Positions 50,711 through 61,116 of a DNA stretch of 64,000 nt are shown piece by piece. Source of the stretch: an uncultured Flavonifractor sp. (GTDB taxonomy: Bacteria; Bacillota; Clostridia; Oscillospirales; Oscillospiraceae); the NCBI RefSeq assembly GCF_944385615.1, contig NZ_CALWXV010000002.1, positions 1 through 64,000 on the forward strand, given 5' to 3'. How positions within the stretch are numbered: position 1 is the stretch's first letter; each line of letters opens with the position of its first letter. The notes under the pieces are model-generated. The model was not told the origin of the DNA and searched no databases. It saw nothing but the letters and a program-made list of their open reading frames with translations. Both the position numbers and the translations under genes were made by a program.

Positions 50711-51748
50711 ATGACAAGACAGATTCTTGTGGGCGGCGTCCCGGTGGGCGGCGGCGCCCCTATTACCATTCAGTCCATGACCAATACCCGCACTGACGAT
50801 ATTACGGCCACAGTGGATCAGATCCACCGGCTGGAGGAGGCGGGCTGCCAGATCATTCGGGTGGCAGTGCCCGACCTGGATGCGGCCAAAGCGGTGGGAG
50901 CCATCAAGGCTTGCATCCATATCCCTTTGGTGGTGGACATTCACTTCGACTATAAGCTGGCCCTGGCCTGCGTAGAGGAGGGGTGTGACGCGGTGCGCAT
51001 CAATCCCGGCAACATTGGGGGAGAGGACCGGGTTCAGGCGGTGGCGGAGGCCTGTAAAGCGAGAAACCTTCCCATCCGCATCGGGGTCAACGGCGGTTCT
51101 CTGGAAAAGCCTCTGCTGGCCAAATACGGTGGAGTGACACCGGAGGCCCTGGTGGAGTCGGCCTTTGGCCATATCGCCCTGCTGGAACAGTACGACTTCC
51201 ACGATATCTGTGTCTCCCTCAAATCCTCCTCAGTGGTCACCACCATGGCGGCCTACCGTTTGATGCGTGAGAAAAGCGATTATCCGCTGCACCTTGGCGT
51301 CACGGAGACCGGTACCACCCAGATGGGAACTATCAAGTCGGCCATTGGCATCGGAGGCCTGCTGGCCCTGGGCATTGGCGACACTCTGCGGGTGTCCCTG
51401 TCCGCTGACCCGGTGGAGGAGGTGTATGCGGCCCGGGATATCCTCAAGGCTCTGGGTATGGCAGAGAACGAGCCCAATCTGGTATCCTGTCCCACCTGCG
51501 GCCGTACCCGCATCGACCTGATTGGTCTGGCCAATCAGGTGGAAGAGCGGTTGAAGGAGGTCCATAAGCCCATTACCGTAGCGGTGATGGGCTGTGTGGT
51601 CAACGGTCCCGGCGAGGCGTCCGCAGCAGATGTGGGCATTGCCGGGGGACAGGGGGAGGGACTGCTTTTCCGCAAAGGAGAGATTGTCAAAAAGGTTCCC
51701 CAGAAGCAACTGGTAGATGAGCTGTTTGCCCTCATCGACCAACTGTAA
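50711..51748 (+). CDS. ispG: HMBPP synthase IspG (GcpE)
   Basis: The 345-residue [4Fe-4S] enzyme converts MEcPP to HMBPP in the MEP pathway. Cluster cysteines are in SCPTCGRTRIDL and AVMGCVVNGPGEA. The N-terminal barrel shows ITIQSMTNTRTDD, VVDIHFDYKLAL and RINPGNIGG. GGGAGGAG precedes the ATG. Confidence 0.97.
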   Translation: MTRQILVGGVPVGGGAPITIQSMTNTRTDDITATVDQIHRLEEAGCQIIRVAVPDLDAAKAVGAIKACIHIPLVVDIHFDYKLALACVEEGCDAVRINPGNIGGEDRVQAVAEACKARNLPIRIGVNGGSLEKPLLAKYGGVTPEALVESAFGHIALLEQYDFHDICVSLKSSSVVTTMAAYRLMREKSDYPLHLGVTETGTTQMGTIKSAIGIGGLLALGIGDTLRVSLSADPVEEVYAARDILKALGMAENEPNLVSCPTCGRTRIDLIGLANQVEERLKEVHKPITVAVMGCVVNGPGEASAADVGIAGGQGEGLLFRKGEIVKKVPQKQLVDELFALIDQL

Positions 51749-51764
51749 AGCAGGAGCGTGTCCT

Positions 51765-54700
51765 ATGCCTGAAGCACAAAAGATCCCATTTCTCAAGCTG
51801 TTTTCTGCCTGGCGTCCCAGTGCGGAGCTGATGGCCATGGTCCAGAACTATCAGGTCACCCGTGCGGTCATCGACAAGCACACCCGATCTATCAAGGTCC
51901 AGGTGGAGTGCGAAAATCCGCCGACGGAAAAGCTGCGCCGACAGATCGAGCGTAGCCTGGCCCTGACCTATCGGGTGGAGCAGGTAGAACTGGAACTTTC
52001 CGTTCCCGTTGAGGAGCAGGCTGCTCCCGCTGCTCCGGCAGTACCTACCACACAGGAGCCCACACCTGCTGCACCAAAAATGCCAGAGCCGCAGGATGAG
52101 GCGGCCGCCGCCTTCCGGCGGACGGAGGAGATCCGGCGCAAGGCGCTGGAAGATCTGAAGACCGCCCGGCCCACAGAGAAGAAAGCCTCTAAAGAGAGAA
52201 AAGGAAAACTCCTTTACGGCCGTCATGAAATCAAAAAGGAACCTGTTCCTATGAGCAGCCTGGATCTGGACATGGGCACTGTCATTGTGGAGGGTGATGT
52301 CTTCGCGGTGGACCATCGGGAACTGAAAAAGCGGGGCGCCTGGGTGGTCTCCTTTGATATGACAGACTATACTGGTTCTGTACGTATCAATAAATTTTTC
52401 CCCGGTGATGAGGGAAAACCCTTGGTAGATGGTGTGAAAAAAGGCCAACACCTTTACATTCAAGGTAAACTGAATATTGACCGGTTTACCGGCGATATGG
52501 TGCTGGAGCCCTTTGCGGTGATGGAGGGGAAAAAGGAACCCAAAATTGACACCGCGCCTGAGAAACGGGTGGAACTCCACCTTCATACCAATATGTCTGC
52601 CATGGATGCCCTCACTGCCGTCGGGTCCAAGATGGATTCCCCCATCGGAGTGGATAAGAATGTAGTGAAGCGGGCAGAGCGGTGGGGCCACCGGGCCATT
52701 GCCATCACCGACCATGGCGTGGCCCACTCCTTTCCCAATGCTTGGCACTCCGCTAAAAATATCAAAATCCTTTATGGTGTGGAGGCCTACTTTATCAATG
52801 ACGTGGACGACCGGGTGGTCATCCACGGAGACAAGGAGCAAGACTTTACACAGGATATCGTCTGTTTTGACATTGAGACCACAGGCCTGGATAAGCGTAC
52901 CGAGGCCATTACCGAGATTGGTGCGGTGGTGCTGCGGAATGGGGAAGTGGTGGAGCAGTTTTCCACCTTCGCTGATCCAGGCCGCCCGCTGACCACGGAG
53001 ATCACCAGACTCACCGGTATTACTGACGAGATGTTGAAAGGGGCCCCCTCTCAGAAGGAGGCGGTAAACGCCTTTCTGGACTTTGTAGGGGACCGGCCCC
53101 TGGCCGCCCATAACGCGGAGTTTGATATGGGCTTTATTGGGGAAGCCTGCCGCCGTATGGGCCGCCCCTTTGAAAACACCTCGCTGGACAGCCTGATTTT
53201 GGCCCAGAATCTGTTGCCCGACCTGGGTAAATACAAGTTGGACATTGTGGCCAATCACCTAAATCTTCCCGCATTCAATCACCACCGGGCCTATGACGAT
53301 GCGGCAACGGTAGGTTATATGTTGGTGCCATTCTTCCGTATGCTGACGGATATGGGCGTCCACACGCTGCAGCAGATCAACCCGGCCATGTCCAAGCTTC
53401 GTTCCGGCGGCAAGGCCAAGCGGCAACCCAAGCATCTGATCGTGCTGGCTAAGAACCAGTTGGGACTGCGCAACCTGTACAAGCTGATCTCTGCCTCCTA
53501 TCTGGACTATTTCAAGCGCTATCCCATTATGCCTAAAAGTCTTATCAACCAGCACCGGGAGGGCCTTATCATCGGGTCCGCCTGTGAGGCTGGCGAGCTG
53601 TTCCAGGCTATTGTGAAACGGAAAGAGTGGGGCGAACTAAAGCGCATCGCCTCCTGGTATGATTTTTTGGAGATTCAGCCCCTGTGCAACAATGCATTTA
53701 TGCTCCGCAAGGGTATCGCCAGAAGCCAGGAGGAGCTGCGGGACTTTAACCGTACTGTAGTGGCTCTGGGCGAAGCGCTGGACAAGCCGGTGTGTGCTAC
53801 CGGAGATGTCCACTTCTTGGACCCAGAGGACGAGATCTACCGCCATATTCTGTTGGCCTCCAAGGGATTTGACGATGCCGACTCTCCGCTGCCGCTCTAT
53901 TTCAAGACCACTCAGGAGATGCTGGACGAGTTTGCCTATCTGGGTAAGGAAAAGGCCTATGAGGTGGTGGTACGCAACACCAATTTGGTGGCTGACTGGT
54001 GCGAGGATGTGGTACCGCTGCCCAAGGGGCTGTTTGCCCCTAAGATCGAAAATTCCGCTGAGGAATTGACCCGATTGGTGTGGGACAAAGCAAAAGCCCT
54101 TTATGGTGAGGAGCCGCCCCAGATCGTGGTGGACCGGATCAACGCCGAATTGGGAGATATCATTAAGTGTAAATATGACGTTATTTATATGTCGGCCCAG
54201 AAGCTGGTACAAGATTCCCTGGACCATGGCTATCTGGTGGGCTCTCGTGGATCGGTGGGGTCCTCTCTGGTAGCCTTCATGTCTGGTATTACCGAGGTAA
54301 ACTCTCTGCCGCCTCATTACCGCTGCCCCAAGTGCAAACACTCTGACTTTGAGGCGGCCAAGGAGCTTGGCATCGGCTGCGGTGCCGATATGCCTGATGC
54401 TTTATGTCCTGTATGCGGCACGCCCTATGCCAAGGACGGCTTCAACATCCCCTTTGAGACCTTCCTGGGCTTCGGCGGCGACAAAGTGCCCGACATCGAC
54501 CTGAATTTTTCAGGCGAGTATCAGTCCAATGCCCATCGATATACCTTTGAGCTGTTTGGGCAAACCCATGTGTTCCGGGCGGGCACCATTGGTACAGTAA
54601 AGGATAAAATTGCCTTTGGATATGTCAAGCACTATTTGGACGACAAGGGAATGACCGGCACACGGGCGGAGGAAAACCGTCTGTCTTTGGGATGCAGCGG

Positions 54701-55925
54701 CGTCAAGCGCACCACCGGACAGCACCCCGGCGGCATGGTAGTCATTCCACAGAACCGGGAGATCTATGACTTCTGCCCGGTACAACACCCTGCCGACGAT
54801 CCCAACAGCGATATCATTACCACCCATTTTGAATATCACTCCATGGAGTCCAATCTGCTCAAGCTGGACATGCTGGGACACGATGATCCAACCATGATCC
54901 GTATGCTCCAGGATCTGACAGGGGTAGATCCCCAGACGATCCCACTGGACGATAAGGATACCATGAGTATCTTTACCTCCTCCAAGGTGCTGGGATTTGA
55001 GGACGATCCCATTCTGGGCCCCACCGGCGCCGTGGCTATTCCAGAGTTCAACACCAAGTTTACACGGGGGATGCTGGTGGATACACAGCCCCACCAGTTC
55101 GATATTCTGCTTCGTCTGTCCGGCTTCTCCCATGGAACTGACGTATGGCTGGGTAATGCCCGGGATTTGGTGGTGGATCAGGGTATCCCTGTCGGACAGG
55201 CCATCGGCTGCCGCGACGATATCATGATCTTCCTGATCTCCTGCGGTATGCCGGAGAAGCGCTCTTTTAAAATCATGGAGGCGGTGCGAAAGGGAAGAGG
55301 TCTGCCCGAGGGAGCAGAGGAGGAGATGAAGGCCGCCGGTGTGCCGGATTGGTATATTGGCTCCTGTAAGAAAATCAAGTATCTGTTCCCCAAGGCACAC
55401 GCTGTGGCCTACGTTATGATGGCCTTCCGCATCGCCTGGTTCAAGGTCCACCATCCGCTGGCGTTCTATGCGGCCTTCTTTTCCATCCGAGCGAAAGCCT
55501 TTGATGCCACCTGTATGTGCATGGGCATGGATGTGTGCAAGGCCAAAATGAAGGAGATCGAGAGCAAGGAGAAACCCACGCCAGTGGAAGAGGATACTCT
55601 GGTCACCCTGGAAGTGGTCTATGAGTTTTATCTCCGGGGCTTTTCCTTTGAGCACATGGACCTATACCGCTCTCACGCCATCAATTTCCTGCCCAATATG
55701 GAGAAGGGGACCCTGCTGCCTCCCTTTACCTCCATTCCAGGCTTGGGTGAGACGGCGGCTCTGTCCATCATGGAGCAGCGGCAGGGCAAGCAGTTTATCT
55801 CGATTGAAGAGTTCTCCGCCGCCTGTCCCAAGGTTTCCAAGACCCACATTGAGCAGCTGAAAGCGGTGGGTGCTCTGGATGGGATGCCGGATACCAGCCA
55901 GATTACCCTGTTTGACGGGTTCTAA
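51765..55925 (+). CDS. polC: DNA polymerase III alpha subunit, Gram-positive PolC
   Basis: This 1386-residue protein is the main replicative polymerase of low-GC Gram-positives, with a built-in proofreading exonuclease. Order: N-terminal domain (1-170), OB fold (about 175-265), PHP domain starting VELHLHTNMSAMDAL (about 269), into which the exonuclease CFDIETTGLDKRTE (about 368) is inserted, then the palm with GSRGSVGSSLVAF and PDIDLNFSGEYQ (about 908), with a Cys4 site CPKCK/CPVCG between, and a helix-hairpin-helix tail. The ATG at 51765 follows AGGAG. It ends the run with a terminator. Confidence 0.98.
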   Translation: MPEAQKIPFLKLFSAWRPSAELMAMVQNYQVTRAVIDKHTRSIKVQVECENPPTEKLRRQIERSLALTYRVEQVELELSVPVEEQAAPAAPAVPTTQEPTPAAPKMPEPQDEAAAAFRRTEEIRRKALEDLKTARPTEKKASKERKGKLLYGRHEIKKEPVPMSSLDLDMGTVIVEGDVFAVDHRELKKRGAWVVSFDMTDYTGSVRINKFFPGDEGKPLVDGVKKGQHLYIQGKLNIDRFTGDMVLEPFAVMEGKKEPKIDTAPEKRVELHLHTNMSAMDALTAVGSKMDSPIGVDKNVVKRAERWGHRAIAITDHGVAHSFPNAWHSAKNIKILYGVEAYFINDVDDRVVIHGDKEQDFTQDIVCFDIETTGLDKRTEAITEIGAVVLRNGEVVEQFSTFADPGRPLTTEITRLTGITDEMLKGAPSQKEAVNAFLDFVGDRPLAAHNAEFDMGFIGEACRRMGRPFENTSLDSLILAQNLLPDLGKYKLDIVANHLNLPAFNHHRAYDDAATVGYMLVPFFRMLTDMGVHTLQQINPAMSKLRSGGKAKRQPKHLIVLAKNQLGLRNLYKLISASYLDYFKRYPIMPKSLINQHREGLIIGSACEAGELFQAIVKRKEWGELKRIASWYDFLEIQPLCNNAFMLRKGIARSQEELRDFNRTVVALGEALDKPVCATGDVHFLDPEDEIYRHILLASKGFDDADSPLPLYFKTTQEMLDEFAYLGKEKAYEVVVRNTNLVADWCEDVVPLPKGLFAPKIENSAEELTRLVWDKAKALYGEEPPQIVVDRINAELGDIIKCKYDVIYMSAQKLVQDSLDHGYLVGSRGSVGSSLVAFMSGITEVNSLPPHYRCPKCKHSDFEAAKELGIGCGADMPDALCPVCGTPYAKDGFNIPFETFLGFGGDKVPDIDLNFSGEYQSNAHRYTFELFGQTHVFRAGTIGTVKDKIAFGYVKHYLDDKGMTGTRAEENRLSLGCSGVKRTTGQHPGGMVVIPQNREIYDFCPVQHPADDPNSDIITTHFEYHSMESNLLKLDMLGHDDPTMIRMLQDLTGVDPQTIPLDDKDTMSIFTSSKVLGFEDDPILGPTGAVAIPEFNTKFTRGMLVDTQPHQFDILLRLSGFSHGTDVWLGNARDLVVDQGIPVGQAIGCRDDIMIFLISCGMPEKRSFKIMEAVRKGRGLPEGAEEEMKAAGVPDWYIGSCKKIKYLFPKAHAVAYVMMAFRIAWFKVHHPLAFYAAFFSIRAKAFDATCMCMGMDVCKAKMKEIESKEKPTPVEEDTLVTLEVVYEFYLRGFSFEHMDLYRSHAINFLPNMEKGTLLPPFTSIPGLGETAALSIMEQRQGKQFISIEEFSAACPKVSKTHIEQLKAVGALDGMPDTSQITLFDGF

Positions 55926-55940
55926 GGGACATGTGAAGAA

Positions 55941-55980
55941 AGCCCCTGTTGCCTGCATTTCGCAGACGGCAGGGGTTTTT
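55941..55980 (+). terminator. Terminator after polC
   Basis: CCCCTG..GCC pairs with GGC.AGGGG around a 13-base loop and is followed by TTTTT. Confidence 0.75.
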
Positions 55981-56057
55981 ATCAGGTGCTGCTGAGTAGA
56001 TTCAGTGGGATTATTGGTCATGGGATCAAAGAAGTTTGACTTTTTTCCAAGATGCCC

Positions 56058-56086
56058 TTGACAATACAATAAATATCCAGTATATT
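56058..56086 (+). promoter_or_regulatory. Promoter of the his operon
   Basis: A perfect TTGACA (56058-56063), 17 bases, TATATT (56081-56086). Only about 30 transcribed bases precede hisZ, so there is no room for a T-box or leader attenuator. TTAACGTGGTAA over the start site is a possible repressor site. Confidence 0.8.
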
Positions 56087-56122
56087 AACGTGGTAATGTG
56101 CTAAAGTAAAGGGAGTGTTCCC

Positions 56123-57292
56123 ATGACGATTATCATCAATACCCCGGAGGGGACCCGGGACCGGCTATTTGCCGAGTGCCAGGAGCGCCGTCAGGTGCAG
56201 ACAGGGCTGACCCGTTTGTTCCGGCAGAGGGGCTTTTTGGAGGTCTCCACCCCGGAGACGGAATTTTATGATTTGTTTGCCCTGTCGGGCAGCGCCATTC
56301 CGCAGGAGCGGATGATTAAGGTGGGGGATCCCAGCGGCAAATTCTGCGTGATGCGGCCAGACTCCACCACCCCAATTGCCAGAGTGGCGGCCACCAAGCT
56401 GAAGGCGGTGGCCCTGCCACAGCGTCTTTATTACGACCAGACGGTTTACCGCTCCAATCCCGCCCACAATGGCGGCAGCCGGGAGATCCCTCAGTGCGGG
56501 GTGGAGCTCATCGGGGCAAAAGGGAAAAAGGCGGATGTGGAAATCATTGTCACCGCCATTGACGCCTTACGGTGCTGCGGAGCGCCCAAGTTCCATGTGG
56601 AGCTGGGACACGCCGGATATTTCCGGGAGCTGGCCGGCCGGCTGGAGCTGGAGAGCGGAAAAGTGGAGGAGATGCGGGGCCTGATCGAGGGCAAGAATTT
56701 TACAGCTCTGAAGGATTTCCTGGCCCCCTATGAGGGTAATCCAGCCTGTGCCGCCCTGGAGCAGCTCAGCCGTCTCTTCGGTGGAGTGGAAGTGCTGGCT
56801 CAGGCGGAGCGTCTGGCGGGCAAGACCCCGGCAGTGGACTACCTTTCTGAGCTGTATGACGAGCTCTCCGCCGCAGGTTATGGTCAGTACATCCGCTTTG
56901 ACTTGGGTATGGTTCACCAGATCGACTACTATACCGGCGTAGTATTCCGGGGCTATATGGAGGGGGCGGGAGATGCTGTCCTCTCCGGTGGTCGATACGA
57001 CAATCTGGTAGGTACCTTCGGCCGGGAGGCCCAGGCCACCGGTTTTGCAGTGGATGTGGATGCGGTGGCCCGCACCTTGCCAGAACTGGCCCTGCCGGTG
57101 CTGCGCACGGTGGTTCACTATGAACCGGGCTATCTGGCCCAGGCTCTGGAGGCGGTGGACGGCCGCCCTGCCGGTACCTGTGAGCTCTCTCCCTGCCGTA
57201 CCTTGGAGTCCAGTCTGAATCTGGCCCGGGATAAAGGGGCCGAGGCGGTGCTGGTCTATGATAAGGACGGAGAAAGGACGGTGCGGGTATGA
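56123..57292 (+). CDS. hisZ: ATP phosphoribosyltransferase regulatory subunit HisZ
   Basis: The 389-residue protein is a histidyl-tRNA synthetase paralogue that activates the short HisG. The synthetase-like core shows TPEGTRDRLFAE, MRPDSTTPIARVAATK, and GMVHQIDYYTGVVFRGY with VLSGGRYDNL, but it lacks the anticodon-binding domain and is followed at once by hisG. GGGAG precedes the ATG. Confidence 0.94.
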   Translation: MTIIINTPEGTRDRLFAECQERRQVQTGLTRLFRQRGFLEVSTPETEFYDLFALSGSAIPQERMIKVGDPSGKFCVMRPDSTTPIARVAATKLKAVALPQRLYYDQTVYRSNPAHNGGSREIPQCGVELIGAKGKKADVEIIVTAIDALRCCGAPKFHVELGHAGYFRELAGRLELESGKVEEMRGLIEGKNFTALKDFLAPYEGNPACAALEQLSRLFGGVEVLAQAERLAGKTPAVDYLSELYDELSAAGYGQYIRFDLGMVHQIDYYTGVVFRGYMEGAGDAVLSGGRYDNLVGTFGREAQATGFAVDVDAVARTLPELALPVLRTVVHYEPGYLAQALEAVDGRPAGTCELSPCRTLESSLNLARDKGAEAVLVYDKDGERTVRV

Positions 57293-57930
57293 GTGAACGG
57301 CTGAAAATCGCCATCACCAAGGGGCGGCTGCTGGATAAGAGTATGGAGCTTTTTGAGGCAGCGGGACTGGACTGTACTCCGATCCGGGACCCCGGCCGTC
57401 GGCTGGTCCACTGTTTGCCCAATTACCCCCTGGATGCGGTGCTGGCCAAAGCTCCAGATGTCATTACCTATGTGGAGCATGGTGTGTGTGACCTGGGTAT
57501 CGTGGGAAAGGACACCATCCTGGAAAAGGGAGGCTCCTTTTATGAGGTGCTGGACCTGGGCTTCGGCAGGTGCCGGTTCGCCCTTGCGGTACGGCAGGGG
57601 AGCGACTTTTATGGTACTTATAAGACCAGGCGTATTGCCTCTAAGTATCCAGAGGTGACCCGCTCCTTCTTTGCCAAGAAAGGCATGGATGTGGATATCA
57701 TTAAAATTGAGGGCAGTGTGGAGCTGGCTCCTATTTTGAATCTGGCGGATGCCATCGTGGACATCGTAGAGACGGGAGCTACCTTAAAAGCCAACGGTTT
57801 GGTACCCATTGAGGATGTGGCGCCGGTGTCCGCCCGGCTTATTGTCAATACCGCCAGTATGAAGCTGTATAAAAAAGAGATTGAAGACTTTATTGCCCGG
57901 TGTGAGGGAGAATTGGAGAAACGGAAATGA
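57289..57930 (+). CDS. hisG: ATP phosphoribosyltransferase, short form
   Basis: The 213-residue catalytic subunit starts histidine synthesis by joining ATP and PRPP. It has the short-form N terminus LKIAITKGRLLDKSMEL and the PRPP loop DAIVDIVETGATLKANGL. It lacks the C-terminal regulatory domain of long HisG, so it needs HisZ. It overlaps hisZ by four bases (ATGA). Confidence 0.97.
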   Translation: MSERLKIAITKGRLLDKSMELFEAAGLDCTPIRDPGRRLVHCLPNYPLDAVLAKAPDVITYVEHGVCDLGIVGKDTILEKGGSFYEVLDLGFGRCRFALAVRQGSDFYGTYKTRRIASKYPEVTRSFFAKKGMDVDIIKIEGSVELAPILNLADAIVDIVETGATLKANGLVPIEDVAPVSARLIVNTASMKLYKKEIEDFIARCEGELEKRK

Positions 57931-59201
57931 TTCAAATTGTGAAAGCGGACGGTTCCGCCGAGCAAACGGTGATCAGCGCCATGAAGGCCCGGGCGGCTCA
58001 GGCCAACCAGGCTATCGACGCCGCTGTGGCCAAGATTATGAATACGGTAAAGGAGGCGGGCTTTGAGGCAGTACGGGAGTACTCGCTCCGCTTTGATAAA
58101 GCCGAGCCCCGGGAGATCAGCGGGGAAGAGGTGGAGGCGGCTTATAACCGTTGCCCGCAGCCGCTGATCGCAGCCTTGGAACGTGCGGCCGCCAATATCA
58201 GGGACTATAACGAAAAGCTGCTGACTCGCACCTTAGAGTGGACCTCTCCCGATGGGGGCGTAGTGGGCCGCATCGTCCGTGGACTCACTCGGGTGGGCAT
58301 CTATGTCCCCGGCGGCACGGCGGCCTATCCCAGCAGTGTGTTGATGAATGCAGTGCCTGCCAAAGTAGCGGGGGTGGAGGAGATCGTCATGGTGACGCCT
58401 CCTACCGAGAATCTGAATGACGCGGTACTGGCTGCCGCCAAGATCGCCGGGGTGGACCGGGTCATCGCTGTGGGAGGCGCCCAGGCGGTGGCCGCCCTGA
58501 CTTATGGCGCCGGGTTTATTCCCCAGGTGGATAAGCTGGTGGGTCCAGGCAATGCCTATGTGGCCTCTGCCAAGCGGCAGGCCTACGGGAAGCTGGATAT
58601 CGACATGGTGGCCGGACCCTCCGAGGTGTTGGTCATTGCCGACGGCAAGGCCAATCCCAAGTTTGTGGCCGCCGACCTGCTGAGCCAGGCCGAGCACGAC
58701 AAGCTGGCCTCCGCTGTCTTGCTCACTGACTCTTTGGAGTTGGCCCAAGCGGTGGATGCTGAAATTATTCGCCAGACCGGTTACCTCAGCCGCTCCGAGA
58801 TCATGGAGTGCTCTCTGCGGGACTTCGGCTGTGCCATCGTATGCGGCGATTTGGACGGCTGTGCCGCCCTGGCCAACGAGATCGCTCCAGAACATCTGGA
58901 GATTGTGACGGAGGACCCGCGGGCCCTGCTGCCTCAGATCCGCAATGCAGGGGCCGTCTTCCTGGGGGCATGGTCCCCGGAGCCTCTGGGGGACTATCTG
59001 GCCGGGCCTGACCACGTGCTGCCCACCAGCGGCACTGCCCGATTCTTCTCGCCCCTCAGTGTGGACAGTTTCCTCAAGACCATGAGTGTGATTCAATATG
59101 ACCAAGGGAGTCTGGCCCCCATCAAGGACCAGATCATTACCCTGGCGGAGGCCGAGCACCTCACCGCCCATGCCAATTCCATCCGGGTGCGGTTTGAGTA
59201 A
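57927..59201 (+). CDS. hisD: Histidinol dehydrogenase
   Basis: The 424-residue zinc/NAD enzyme performs the last two oxidations to histidine. Signatures: VPGGTAAYPSSVLMNAVPA, VDKLVGPGNAYVASAK, DLLSQAEHDK and the catalytic EIAPEHLEI, plus GPDHVLPTSGTARF. It overlaps hisG by four bases. Confidence 0.98.
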   Translation: MIQIVKADGSAEQTVISAMKARAAQANQAIDAAVAKIMNTVKEAGFEAVREYSLRFDKAEPREISGEEVEAAYNRCPQPLIAALERAAANIRDYNEKLLTRTLEWTSPDGGVVGRIVRGLTRVGIYVPGGTAAYPSSVLMNAVPAKVAGVEEIVMVTPPTENLNDAVLAAAKIAGVDRVIAVGGAQAVAALTYGAGFIPQVDKLVGPGNAYVASAKRQAYGKLDIDMVAGPSEVLVIADGKANPKFVAADLLSQAEHDKLASAVLLTDSLELAQAVDAEIIRQTGYLSRSEIMECSLRDFGCAIVCGDLDGCAALANEIAPEHLEIVTEDPRALLPQIRNAGAVFLGAWSPEPLGDYLAGPDHVLPTSGTARFFSPLSVDSFLKTMSVIQYDQGSLAPIKDQIITLAEAEHLTAHANSIRVRFE

Positions 59202-59213
59202 AGGAGCATAACT

Positions 59214-59789
59214 ATGAGAACAGCCCAACTGACCCGCACTACCAAGGAGACCGACATCAGGCTGTCCCTGTCCCTGGAGGGGGGAGCGGTGGAGATCCAT
59301 ACTGGTATCGGTTTTTTCGACCACATGCTCACCGCCTTTGCCTTTTATGGCGGCCTGGGCCTGGAGCTGACCGTCAAGGGCGACCTGGAAGTAGACGGTC
59401 ACCACACGGTGGAGGACGTAGGTATCGTTCTGGGACAAGCCATGAAGGAGGCCCTGGGGGATCGAAAGGGAATCCGCCGTTTTGCCTCCGCCTTTATCCC
59501 AATGGATGAGGCGCTGTGCTTCACCGCATTGGATTTTTCCAACCGGCCCTTCCTGGTGTTTGACGCGGAAATGCCCCAGCCTATGATTGGCAGCTATGAT
59601 TCCTGCCTCACCGAGGAGTTCATGAGAGCCTTTTCGGTGAACAGTGGATTAACTTTACATATGAAGTGCCACTATGGAAAGAACGCCCATCACATCACCG
59701 AGGCTCTCTTCAAGTCTCTGGGTGTGGCGGTAAAAGAGGCGACGGCGGTCACCGGCACCGGCGTTACCTCCACCAAGGGGGTGCTGTAA
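59214..59789 (+). CDS. hisB: Imidazoleglycerol-phosphate dehydratase
   Basis: The 191-residue manganese enzyme is monofunctional, without the HAD phosphatase found in enteric HisB. Metal-binding histidines are in TGIGFFDHMLTAFA, DGHHTVEDVGI and HYGKNAHHITEALFK. AAGGAG precedes the ATG. The separate histidinol-phosphatase is not in this operon. Confidence 0.97.
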   Translation: MRTAQLTRTTKETDIRLSLSLEGGAVEIHTGIGFFDHMLTAFAFYGGLGLELTVKGDLEVDGHHTVEDVGIVLGQAMKEALGDRKGIRRFASAFIPMDEALCFTALDFSNRPFLVFDAEMPQPMIGSYDSCLTEEFMRAFSVNSGLTLHMKCHYGKNAHHITEALFKSLGVAVKEATAVTGTGVTSTKGVL

Positions 59790-60397
59790 TGGGCTATACT
59801 GCGATTGTGGACTATGGTGTGGGCAACCTCAAGAGTGTGACCAATGCCATGGATTATCTGGGACTAAAGACCCGTATTACCAGCGATTCCAAGGAGCTGG
59901 AGTTGGCCGACGCCATCATCCTGCCCGGTGTGGGGGCCTTTCCCGATGCGGCGGACAAACTGCGGGGGACCGGGTTGGACCAGGTGTTGGTAGCCCAGGC
60001 AAAACAGAAGCCCATTCTGGGTATTTGTCTGGGTATGCAGTTACTCTTTGACCGGGGAGAAGAGGTGCGAGAGTGTAAAGGATTTAGCCTTGTAAGTGGT
60101 TGTGTCCGTAAGATTGAGACAAGCTTGAAATTACCCCACATCGGCTGGAACAGCCTGAGTTTCCCCAATCCGTCCCCCCTGTTTGCTGGGGTGGAGGAGG
60201 GTAGTTATGTCTACTTTGTCCACTCCTTTTGTGGTGTGGCGTCTGACCCTGCTGCTGTCATAGCACAGACTGACTATGGTGTGTCGGTGGTGGCGGCGGT
60301 ACAGAATGGCAATGTATACGGCTGTCAGTTTCACCCGGAGAAGAGCGGCGAGGTTGGTTTGCAAATTTTGCGGAACTTTGGAGGGCTGAATGTATGA
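59789..60397 (+). CDS. hisH: Imidazole glycerol phosphate synthase glutaminase subunit
   Basis: The 202-residue class I glutaminase supplies ammonia to HisF. It has the oxyanion and nucleophile motifs IILPGVGAF and ILGICLGMQLLFD (nucleophile Cys), and the His-x-Glu pair in GCQFHPEKSG. Its ATG shares a base with the hisB stop (TAATG), so the start is well fixed. Confidence 0.97.
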   Translation: MGYTAIVDYGVGNLKSVTNAMDYLGLKTRITSDSKELELADAIILPGVGAFPDAADKLRGTGLDQVLVAQAKQKPILGICLGMQLLFDRGEEVRECKGFSLVSGCVRKIETSLKLPHIGWNSLSFPNPSPLFAGVEEGSYVYFVHSFCGVASDPAAVIAQTDYGVSVVAAVQNGNVYGCQFHPEKSGEVGLQILRNFGGLNV

Positions 60398-61116
60398 TCC
60401 TGTTTCCGGCCATTGACTTAAAAAATGGTAAGGCTGTTCGGCTTTACAAGGGAGAATTTTCAACGGCTCACCAGGTGGCAGATGACCCGCTGGCCACCGC
60501 CCGGGCTTTTTATGCGGCGGGGGCCCGTTACATCCACATGGTGGACTTGGACGGGGCCCGCAGCGGTTCCCGACAAAATGGAGCCATTGTACAAGCGGTA
60601 GCAAAAGACTCCGGTCTGAAGGTGGAACTGGGAGGGGGTATCCGCTCTATGGCTGACTTGGAGGACGTCTTTGCTCTGGGTGTGTGGCGTTGTGTCATTG
60701 GCTCTGCCGCCGTCAGTGACCCCGACTTTGTACGAGAGGCCGCTGCGAAATATGGTGAGCGCGTTGCTGTAGGCATTGACGCCATGGACGGTATTGTTAA
60801 GACATCCGGATGGGAGCGGTCCTCCGGCCTCAATTATCTGGACTTTGCAAAGTCCATGGAAACAATGGGTGTAAAGACGATTATCTTTACGGATATTGCC
60901 ACAGATGGTATGCTGTCCGGTCCCTCTTTCGACCGGCTGGCGGCCTTACAAAAAACAGTTGCCTGCCGTATCACGGCCTCTGGTGGGGTATCCTCCAATG
61001 CGGATTTGGACCAGCTCAACACTATGGGCCTTTATGGAGCGATCATTGGCAAAGCTTATTATGCCGGGACGGTGGACCTAGCGGCAGCGGTAAAGGAGGC
61101 GGGGGAGCAGTGTTAG
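60394..61116 (+). CDS. hisA: ProFAR isomerase HisA
   Basis: The 240-residue TIM barrel isomerises ProFAR to PRFAR. Motifs: [19 protein letters not shown] with the catalytic Asp, [19 protein letters not shown] with the second Asp and ITASGGVSS for the phosphates. It overlaps hisH by four bases and hisF by seven. Confidence 0.97.
   Translation: MILFPAIDLKNGKAVRLYKGEFSTAHQVADDPLATARAFYAAGARYIHMVDLDGARSGSRQNGAIVQAVAKDSGLKVELGGGIRSMADLEDVFALGVWRCVIGSAAVSDPDFVREAAAKYGERVAVGIDAMDGIVKTSGWERSSGLNYLDFAKSMETMGVKTIIFTDIATDGMLSGPSFDRLAALQKTVACRITASGGVSSNADLDQLNTMGLYGAIIGKAYYAGTVDLAAAVKEAGEQC

Noticed and set aside
56087..56122. T-box or histidine leader before hisZ
   Set aside because: Only about 30 transcribed bases separate the promoter from the start codon, too few for a T-box, and no leader ORF is present.
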